Shown here one piece after another: positions 1 through 4,756 of a stretch of DNA of 5,477 bases. A program made the translations under genes and the position numbers. Origin of the DNA: Burkholderiales bacterium UBA4615 (GTDB taxonomy: Bacteria; Pseudomonadota; Gammaproteobacteria; Burkholderiales; Burkholderiaceae_E). The DNA is taken from contig DGIT01000034.1 of NCBI GenBank assembly GCA_002386465.1, positions 1 through 5,477 on the forward strand, in the 5' to 3' direction. Below the pieces are notes generated by a model, which saw only the letters and a list, made by a program, of their open reading frames with translations, did no database searches and was not told the origin of the DNA. The stretch's first letter is position 1; each line of letters begins with the position of its first letter.

Positions 1-917
1 GTGCAGCGGTGCCCACACTCGCGCTGTATTCACCTGCCGTCCAGGCACAACAGCAGTTGGCCAAGGAACGCGCCGATGAAGCTGAACAGCGGCGCAAGCA
101 GGCAATGTCGGAGCCTGAGGGCATAGCAGTGCCCAGACGCAGCAAACTCGCCTCGCTGGCCTCGTCTGAACAACTTGAGAAAGACGCTGTTCTGCAATAC
201 CGCAAGCTGCTGCAACAAGCGCAATCGCAGCGCGCGCTGGCACCCGAAGACTACCCGCAGCGCCAGCGCCTGCAAGAGATTGCCTCGCGACTGATTCCCT
301 ACACGCACCGCTTCAGTGACCGGTCGGACGCGTGGCGCTGGGAAGTCAATCTGATCGGGTCACAGCAGGTGAATGCCTTCGTGATGCCTGGCGGCAAGAT
401 CGTGTTCTTCACGGGCATTCTGGACAAGCTCAAGCTCACCGATGACGAAGTGGCCATGATCATGGGTCACGAAATGGCGCATGCCTTGCTCGAGCATTCG
501 CGTCAGCGGGCCGGGCAGCAGAAGTTGGCTCAGGGCATCACCATCGGCGCATCGGTGTTCTCGCAGATCCTCGGCTACGGCGATCTGGGCGGGGTGATTG
601 CCTCCCAGGGCTCCAAGCTCACGCTGCTGAAATTCAACCGAGGCGATGAAACTGAAGCGGATCTGATCGGCATGGATATCGCTGCGCGAGCGGGCTACGA
701 CCCTCGGGCAGCGGTGAGTCTGTGGCAGAAGATGGGCGCAGCCTCCAAGGGCGAACCCCCTCAGTTCCTGTCGACACACCCGTCGCATTCAACACGCATC
801 GACACCCTGCGCGAAGCGCAACCCAAGGTGATGCCGCTCTACGAGCGGGCCCGGCGTGCCTCGGCGGATGCCCCCCGCACCGACTGGGGTGCGACAGGCA
901 ATCCGGCGACGAAATAA
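1..917 (+). CDS. M48-family secreted zinc metalloprotease (5' end outside window)
   Basis: This is a zinc-dependent endopeptidase of the M48 (Ste24/BepA/LoiP-like) family, probably acting in the periplasm on damaged or misfolded envelope proteins; that role is inferred from the family. Counting the GTG at position 9 as residue 1, the zinc site HEMAH lies at 154-158, with H154 and H158 as ligands and E155 catalytic. The third ligand is E216, in the ETEAD segment. The family C-terminal motif THP...R is at H257-R263, and the conserved NAFVMPGGKI stretch precedes the active site. Residues 14-100 are rich in Q, E, K and A and probably helical. The reading frame stays open upstream of the GTG (GCA GCG GTG), and AVQA followed by QQQ resembles the end of a signal peptide, so the true start is most likely off the window. 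There is no TPR domain after the protease domain, which separates it from BepA. It converges on the Bug gene at 991. Family certain, substrate unknown. Confidence 0.9.
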   Translation, partial: AAVPTLALYSPAVQAQQQLAKERADEAEQRRKQAMSEPEGIAVPRRSKLASLASSEQLEKDAVLQYRKLLQQAQSQRALAPEDYPQRQRLQEIASRLIPYTHRFSDRSDAWRWEVNLIGSQQVNAFVMPGGKIVFFTGILDKLKLTDDEVAMIMGHEMAHALLEHSRQRAGQQKLAQGITIGASVFSQILGYGDLGGVIASQGSKLTLLKFNRGDETEADLIGMDIAARAGYDPRAAVSLWQKMGAASKGEPPQFLSTHPSHSTRIDTLREAQPKVMPLYERARRASADAPRTDWGATGNPATK

Positions 918-945
918 GGGGCCGATCCTTGCGATGAGGGCCCCT
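917..945. terminator. GC-rich hairpin in convergent gap, weak terminator candidate
   Basis: AGGGGCC (917-923) pairs perfectly with GGCCCCT (939-945), giving a 7-bp stem with a 15-nt loop immediately after the protease stop codon. A second, mutually exclusive hairpin pairs GCCCCT (940-945) with AGGGGC (955-960) around a 9-nt loop. On the + strand no T-run follows. On the - strand the first stem is followed by TATTTCG, which is only weakly T-rich. The position between two convergent genes suits a bidirectional terminator, but the lack of a clear U-tract makes this tentative. Confidence 0.35.
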
Positions 946-964
946 CGCGGCATCAGGGGCTCGC

Positions 965-999
965 TCGTCCTTACTCGGCATTAGTCGTCCTTACTCGGC
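965..999. repeat. 15-bp direct repeat at the 3' end of the Bug gene
   Basis: TCGTCCTTACTCGGC occurs at 965-979 and again at 985-999, separated by ATTAG, which makes a 20-bp period. Read on the - strand, the right-hand copy contains the last two codons (Ala, Glu) and the TAA stop of the Bug gene plus 6 bp of trailer. The left-hand copy lies just beyond the stop. This looks like a small local duplication of the gene end. Confidence 0.8.
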
Positions 1000-1986
1000 C
1001 TTGATGTCACCCTTGCGCACCACATCGCCCCAGTCGCGGATGTCTTCACGCACCTGTTTCGCAAATTCGTCCGGGCTGCGCAGCGGCATCTGCGAAAAGC
1101 CCATGGTCTTCCATCGCTCGGCGTTGGCCGGGTCGGCGATGATGCGATTGATTTCCCGGTTCATCCGATCCACGATGGGTCGCGGTGTGCCTGCGGGCGC
1201 AAAGACGCCGTACCACGCGGCGACATCAAACTTCACCCCCTGCTCAGACATGGTGGCGATCTCCGGAGTCAGCGGCACGCGATGAGGGCCACTGACGGCC
1301 AGCGCCTTGAGCCTGCCCGCCTGAATCAGCGGCAGGGCCGAGGCGGTCGCAGAAAAAGCCACCTGGATGTGCCCGGCGAGCAAGTCCTGATTGGCCGCGG
1401 CAGTGGACTTGTATGGCACATGACGCATGCGGATGCCTGCCTGCTGGTTGAGTGCCTCCATGCTGAGGTGCCCGCCGGAACCGATGCCCCATGACCCGTA
1501 GGCGAGTTCATCAGCCGGCCGGGATTTGACGTAGGCAATAAAACTCTTCAGATCGTTGGCCGGGAATGCGGCCGGCACGACCAGATAGTTGCCGCCTGAA
1601 CCGATCTGGGCAATGGCGGCAAAGTCCCTGGCACCATCGTATCCGGCCTTCTCGTACAGGCTCTGATTCACGACATGCGCCGCTGCATACGTGAACAGCA
1701 GGGAATACCCGTCGGCAGGCGCCTTGGCGGCGATCTGGGAGCCCAGCATGCCATTGGCCCCCGCCTTGTTGTCGACGATGAATGGCTGCTTGAATGTGGT
1801 GCTGAATGACTCGGCAAAGACACGCGCGACAATGTCAGTGCCGCTGCCGGCGCCTCCCGGAACGATCAGCTTGACCGGGCGACTGGGCCATGCATCCTGA
1901 GCCATCGCAGGCATCGACGCCATGGTGCTCGTGGCTAAGGCGGCGCAGAGCAGCGTGCGGCGATCAGAAAAGAAGCGTGTCGTCAT
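991..1986 (-). CDS. Bug-family (TctC-like) tripartite tricarboxylate transporter substrate-binding protein
   Basis: This is a periplasmic solute receptor of the Bug family. Members bind small carboxylates, amides or aromatic acids, sometimes for a TctAB permease and sometimes for sensing. The chosen start gives 331 aa, a normal length. Residues 1-29 form a Sec signal peptide: SDRR, a hydrophobic core, and AMA before Q30 as the likely cleavage site. Mature-protein hallmarks are RPVKLIVPGGAGSGTD near the N-terminus, the VDNKAGANG and APADGYSLLF segments, YGSWGIGSGGHLSMEAL in the middle, HVPYKSTAAANQDLLAG, and QAGRLKALAVSG. The ATG at 1986 is preferred because GGAGA (1992-1996) sits 5 nt upstream. 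An in-frame ATG at 1998 overlaps that site, and longer extensions run into the exonuclease gene without any signal-peptide logic. No tctA or tctB gene is in the window, so this is an orphan receptor here. It lies 71 bp downstream of the exonuclease gene on the same strand, so it could be co-transcribed or have its own promoter. The ligand cannot be predicted. Confidence 0.93.
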   Translation of the reverse strand: MTTRFFSDRRTLLCAALATSTMASMPAMAQDAWPSRPVKLIVPGGAGSGTDIVARVFAESFSTTFKQPFIVDNKAGANGMLGSQIAAKAPADGYSLLFTYAAAHVVNQSLYEKAGYDGARDFAAIAQIGSGGNYLVVPAAFPANDLKSFIAYVKSRPADELAYGSWGIGSGGHLSMEALNQQAGIRMRHVPYKSTAAANQDLLAGHIQVAFSATASALPLIQAGRLKALAVSGPHRVPLTPEIATMSEQGVKFDVAAWYGVFAPAGTPRPIVDRMNREINRIIADPANAERWKTMGFSQMPLRSPDEFAKQVREDIRDWGDVVRKGDIKAE

Positions 1987-1991
1987 CAGAT

Positions 1992-1996
1992 TCTCC
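1992..1996 (-). promoter_or_regulatory. Ribosome binding site that fixes the Bug gene start
   Basis: On the - strand GGAGA precedes the ATG at 1986 by 5 nt. It decides between the ATG at 1986 (start MTTRFF) and the ATG at 1998 (start MENLMTTRFF), because the latter would have its own Shine-Dalgarno sequence inside its coding region. Confidence 0.7.
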
Positions 1997-1998
1997 AT

Positions 1999-2022
1999 AC
2001 GGTGAACGGTGATCAGGTCAGG
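1999..2022. repeat. Short tandem repeats in the Bug gene leader
   Basis: ACGGTGA is repeated head to tail at 1999-2005 and 2006-2012, and TCAGG at 2013-2017 and 2018-2022. Both lie in the 71-bp gap between the exonuclease stop and the Bug start, just upstream of the Shine-Dalgarno sequence. TGATCA, a self-complementary hexamer, bridges them. They could be half-sites for a regulator of the Bug gene, but this is inference. No strong -35/-10 pair is visible in the gap: the best on the - strand is TTCAAC, 17 bp, TAGACG, with only 3 of 6 consensus matches in each box. Confidence 0.4.
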
Positions 2023-2057
2023 CGCGTCTAAGACAGAGGCCTGCCGTGTTGAAAAAC

Positions 2058-2834
2058 TTAAGGCGTGTAGTCGTAATCGAGTGTCAGCGGCGCATGATCG
2101 CTGAAGCGCTGATCCATGTAGATGTCGCTGCGTCGTGCGGCCTGGGCAATGCCCGGCGTTGCAATCTGATAGTCCAGGCGCCAACCCACGTTCTTCGCCC
2201 AGGCCTGACCGCGGTTACTCCACCAGGTGTAGCGATCAGGGTTCGGGTCGAGTGTGCGAAACACATCAACGAATCCGTGGCCATCGAACAGCTGCGTGAG
2301 CCAGTCGCGCTCTTCGGGCAGAAAACCTGAATTCTTGCGATTGGAGCGCCAGTTTTTAAGGTCGATTTCCTTGTGGGCGATATTCCAGTCACCGCATAGC
2401 ACCACTTCGCGACCACTGGCGCGCAAGGTCTTCAGATGGGCGTCGAACTGACCCATGAAGCGAAACTTGGCCTCCTGTCGCTCCTGAGATGAAGACCCCG
2501 ACGGCACATAGACCGACACCACCGAGAGCGTTCCAAAGTCAGCCTGCACATAGCGGCCCTCGGCGTCGAACTCCTCGCTGCCAAAGCCAATGCGCACAGC
2601 ATCAGGCTGTCTGCGGCAATACACGCCCACGCCGCTGTAGCCCTTCTGTTGTGCAAAATGAAAGTGGCCGACTGCCCCGTCGATCACCCTCATGGTGTCG
2701 TCCAGGTCGTCTGCCTGCGCTTTGACTTCCTGCACGCAAATCACATCGGCCTTTTGCGCAGCCAGCCATTCGCAGGCGCCTTTGCGAAAGGCTGATCGAA
2801 TACCGTTGAGGTTGAGCGAAACGATTCGAAGCAT
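2058..2834 (-). CDS. xth: Exonuclease III (AP endonuclease, EEP superfamily)
   Basis: This is a Mg-dependent 3'-5' exonuclease and apurinic/apyrimidinic endonuclease acting in base-excision repair in the cytoplasm. The protein is 258 aa from the ATG at 2834, matching the family (about 250-270 aa). Motifs are in the expected order: N8 in SLNLNG, the metal-binding E36 in QEVK, Y109 in YVPSG, D149 and N151 in GDWNIAH, D221 in WRLDY, and the D246-H247 pair in SDHAPL. All residues required for catalysis are present. The reading frame stays open upstream, with in-frame ATGs at 2855 and 2957, but MLRIVSLNLNG is the natural family N-terminus, and a start at 2957 would run 104 bp into pyrE. No clear Shine-Dalgarno sequence precedes the start. 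The gene is divergent from pyrE with 19 bp between start codons, so its promoter probably lies inside the pyrE coding region. The Bug gene follows on the same strand. The closest characterised relatives are ExoA/Xth-type enzymes. Confidence 0.95.
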   Translation of the reverse strand: MLRIVSLNLNGIRSAFRKGACEWLAAQKADVICVQEVKAQADDLDDTMRVIDGAVGHFHFAQQKGYSGVGVYCRRQPDAVRIGFGSEEFDAEGRYVQADFGTLSVVSVYVPSGSSSQERQEAKFRFMGQFDAHLKTLRASGREVVLCGDWNIAHKEIDLKNWRSNRKNSGFLPEERDWLTQLFDGHGFVDVFRTLDPNPDRYTWWSNRGQAWAKNVGWRLDYQIATPGIAQAARRSDIYMDQRFSDHAPLTLDYDYTP

Positions 2835-2836
2835 CT

Positions 2837-2845
2837 TGGTATAGT
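2837..2845 (+). promoter_or_regulatory. Extended -10 promoter element for pyrE
   Basis: TGGTATAGT fits the sigma-70 extended -10 pattern TGnTATAAT with one mismatch. It occupies most of the 19-bp gap between the divergent xth and pyrE starts. No good -35 box lies 16-18 bp upstream, which is tolerable for extended -10 promoters. Transcription would begin at about 2851-2853, at or just before the pyrE ATG at 2854. That implies a leaderless or nearly leaderless message and agrees with the absence of a Shine-Dalgarno sequence. This is predicted from sequence only. Confidence 0.5.
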
Positions 2846-2853
2846 CGTCAGCC

Positions 2854-3549
2854 ATGAATGATCGACACGAGTTTATCCGCTTCGCGCTGAGTGCCGGGGT
2901 ATTGAAATTTGGCCAGTTCCGTACCAAGGCGGGGCGGGATTCCCCGTACTTTTTCAATGCGGGTCTGTTCGACGACGGCGAGCGGCTGGGGCGTTTGGCG
3001 CAGTTTTATGCGCAGCGTCTGATGCAGGCCGAGGCGGCTTCGGGCGAACGCTTCGATCTGCTCTTCGGGCCCGCTTACAAGGGCATCACCCTGGCCAGCG
3101 CCACTGCGGTGGCCATGGCACGCGCAGGTCGCAATATCCCGTTCGCCTTCAATCGCAAAGAAGCCAAGGATCACGGGGAAGGCGGCACGCTGGTCGGCGC
3201 GCCCATGAAAGGACGCGTGGTCATCATTGATGATGTGATCTCGGCGGGCACCTCGGTGCGCGAATCGGTGGAACTCATTCGCGCACACGGCGCGACACCG
3301 GCAGCAGTGCTCATCGCACTGGACCGCCAGGAGCGCGGCGGCACGGCCGACCAGCCTGCGGGGCGCTCGGCCACGCAGGAGGTCAGCGCGCTCTATGGCA
3401 TTCCGGTGTATGCCATCGGCACACTCGAAGACCTGATGGGCTACCTGTCTGCGCCAAATACTGCCAGCGGTCAGGAGGCAGCCGACATGGCGCGCCACAA
3501 GGATGCGATCACGGCGTACCGTGCACGTTATGGTGTGCACACCGTCTGA
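2854..3549 (+). CDS. pyrE: Orotate phosphoribosyltransferase
   Basis: This enzyme transfers the phosphoribosyl group of PRPP to orotate, giving OMP, the fifth step of de novo pyrimidine synthesis in the cytoplasm. The protein is 231 aa, slightly longer than the 213-aa E. coli enzyme. The N-terminus EFIRFALSAGVLKFG and SPYFFNAGLF (30-39) are typical. PAYKG (73-77), the catalytic flexible loop RKEAKDHGEGG (91-101) and the PRPP-binding loop VVIIDDVISAGTS (112-124, D116-D117) are intact. The extra length lies in the RGGTADQPAGRSATQ segment (about 141-155) and the GVHTV tail. The ATG at 2854 is supported by the family N-terminus, and no in-frame start lies just upstream. There is no Shine-Dalgarno sequence and no room for the attenuator that controls pyrE in E. 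coli, so control must work differently. The GT87 gene overlaps its last codons and is probably co-transcribed. Confidence 0.97.
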   Translation: MNDRHEFIRFALSAGVLKFGQFRTKAGRDSPYFFNAGLFDDGERLGRLAQFYAQRLMQAEAASGERFDLLFGPAYKGITLASATAVAMARAGRNIPFAFNRKEAKDHGEGGTLVGAPMKGRVVIIDDVISAGTSVRESVELIRAHGATPAAVLIALDRQERGGTADQPAGRSATQEVSALYGIPVYAIGTLEDLMGYLSAPNTASGQEAADMARHKDAITAYRARYGVHTV

Positions 3550-4756
3550 TAGCCGGCCCCTAAAGAACGGTCAACTCAGACTTCTGCAGGTCCTGAGTGC
3601 AGCCATTATTGCAACTTCTATCGCTGCAGGCCTTTGGAAGCTCAACTTTATCTGGTCCACTGTCGAACCTGACGGATACACACCGGTTTTTCGCAAACTG
3701 GTCTTTGTTGATTTCACCAATTTGTGGGCGGGCGGGCTATTGGCCCGATCCGACGAATTGAACACACTATTTAACGAGTCAGCTTATCGACTCTGGCTTC
3801 AATCGCAATTCACAAGCAGATACGAAGACAGCGAATGGAGCTATCCCCCAACCATGCTGCTGCTAGGAGCCCCGCTTTCCTGGTTGAGCTTGCCGGTTGC
3901 CTATTGGACGTGGTCCATAGGAACTGCACTCGCGTTGGGATGGGGTTTACGACTTTTGGGGTTTCCCTGGGGCGTAGCCATGCTGTCCTGCGTCAGTCCA
4001 GGCGTCTGGCAATCGATTGCATTTGGTCAGAACGGTGCGTTGACGGCCCTGCTTCTGATCGCAGCGCTGTCGCTGGCAGGGCGGTCGGACAAGGCGTCCG
4101 GTCTTGCAGCAGGGCTCCTCACCGTCAAACCGCAGCTTGGCTTACTGCTTCCGATCGCATACGCGGCAAGCGGGGCATGGCGAGCTATCGTGACGGCAAC
4201 CTTGACAGCCATCTGCCTGGCTCTTGTGGTGGCCCTCGCGTTTGGAAATGAGACCTGGATGTTGTTTTGGACGCGGACGCGCCCGCTGATGGTCGCTATT
4301 CTTGAGGCGCCCTGGGCAGACACGCTGGGTTACCACGTCAACAGTATCAGCACTTTCGTGGCCGTAAGGGCATTGAACACCTCCGTTGGTATCGCGTACT
4401 CGCTTCAGGCGATCGTCTCGGTTGCGGCCGGCTGGATGACCTGGAAAGCCTGGAAAATGAGGAGCGCAGATTCTCACCTGCGCCTGGCATTGACGATTGC
4501 CCTGGTGCTGCTCGCAACGCCCTATGGGTATCACTACGACATGGCGGCACTGTCAGTGGCGAGTGCCATCCTGCTGCAACGCAATGGCTGGATGTTCAAG
4601 CCAATCGTCGCAATCACTTGGGTGTGGCCAGGCATCTCCGCAGCTGCGGGTGGCTTTGGGCTGATTCTTTCGCCCATCTTGCTGGCTGCGTTCGCCTGGT
4701 CGGTATACCGTCAGTTACTCGATTCCAAGCACATTAGCCAGCCAGCTTGCGCTTGA
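3530..4756 (+). CDS. GT87/DUF2029-type polytopic membrane glycosyltransferase
   Basis: This is probably an inner-membrane glycosyltransferase using a polyprenyl-phosphate sugar donor. GT87/DUF2029 includes mycobacterial mannosyltransferase PimE; donor and acceptor here are unknown. From the ATG at 3530 it has 408 aa. A first membrane helix (about 18-36) is followed by a large non-cytoplasmic loop holding VDFTNLWAGG, whose D61 matches the position of the family catalytic Asp. Then come SYPPTMLLLGAPL (YPP at 105-107), GQNGAL (166-171), KPQLG (200-204) and TPYGYHYD (330-337), among roughly nine to eleven hydrophobic segments. The start is uncertain: the ATG at 3503 is an alternative, and neither has a good Shine-Dalgarno sequence. 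With 3530 the gene overlaps pyrE by 20 bp, suggesting translational coupling; at the other end it overlaps convergent gatB by 23 bp. GC at 3601-3840 is 115/240 (48%) by hand count, against 87/120 (73%) at 3241-3360 in pyrE, which suggests later acquisition. Confidence 0.82.
   Translation: MVCTPSDSRPLKNGQLRLLQVLSAAIIATSIAAGLWKLNFIWSTVEPDGYTPVFRKLVFVDFTNLWAGGLLARSDELNTLFNESAYRLWLQSQFTSRYEDSEWSYPPTMLLLGAPLSWLSLPVAYWTWSIGTALALGWGLRLLGFPWGVAMLSCVSPGVWQSIAFGQNGALTALLLIAALSLAGRSDKASGLAAGLLTVKPQLGLLLPIAYAASGAWRAIVTATLTAICLALVVALAFGNETWMLFWTRTRPLMVAILEAPWADTLGYHVNSISTFVAVRALNTSVGIAYSLQAIVSVAAGWMTWKAWKMRSADSHLRLALTIALVLLATPYGYHYDMAALSVASAILLQRNGWMFKPIVAITWVWPGISAAAGGFGLILSPILLAAFAWSVYRQLLDSKHISQPACA
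3532..3543. repeat. 12-bp perfect palindrome at the pyrE/GT87 junction
   Basis: GGTGTGCACACC is exactly self-complementary. It spans the last codons of pyrE and the first codons of the GT87 gene as started at 3530. A further GTGCAC lies at 3521-3526. It could be a protein-binding site or a small hairpin near the downstream start, but chance is a reasonable explanation. Confidence 0.5.

Noticed and set aside
360..788. A 142-residue open frame on the - strand inside the protease gene
   Set aside because: It is antisense to the conserved M48 catalytic region, its composition is typical of a shadow frame, and no motif or ribosome binding site was seen.
1987..2184. N-terminal extension of the Bug frame to an ATG at 2184
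   Set aside because: It would overlap the 3' end of xth, places the signal peptide internally, and ignores the good GGAGA site before the ATG at 1986.
2835..2957. N-terminal extension of the exonuclease frame to an ATG at 2957
   Set aside because: It runs antisense through the 5' end of pyrE and adds residues absent from the exonuclease III family; MLRIVSLNLNG is the expected N-terminus.
2848..3540. A 230-residue open frame on the - strand, antisense to almost all of pyrE
   Set aside because: It mirrors the pyrE reading frame in high-GC DNA, has many Cys, His and Arg residues typical of antisense frames, shows no recognisable domain, and pyrE is unmistakable on the other strand.
4142..4534. 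Overlapping - strand open frames within the GT87 gene
   Set aside because: They lack domains and ribosome binding sites and are antisense to conserved GT87 motifs such as KPQLG and TPYGYHYD.
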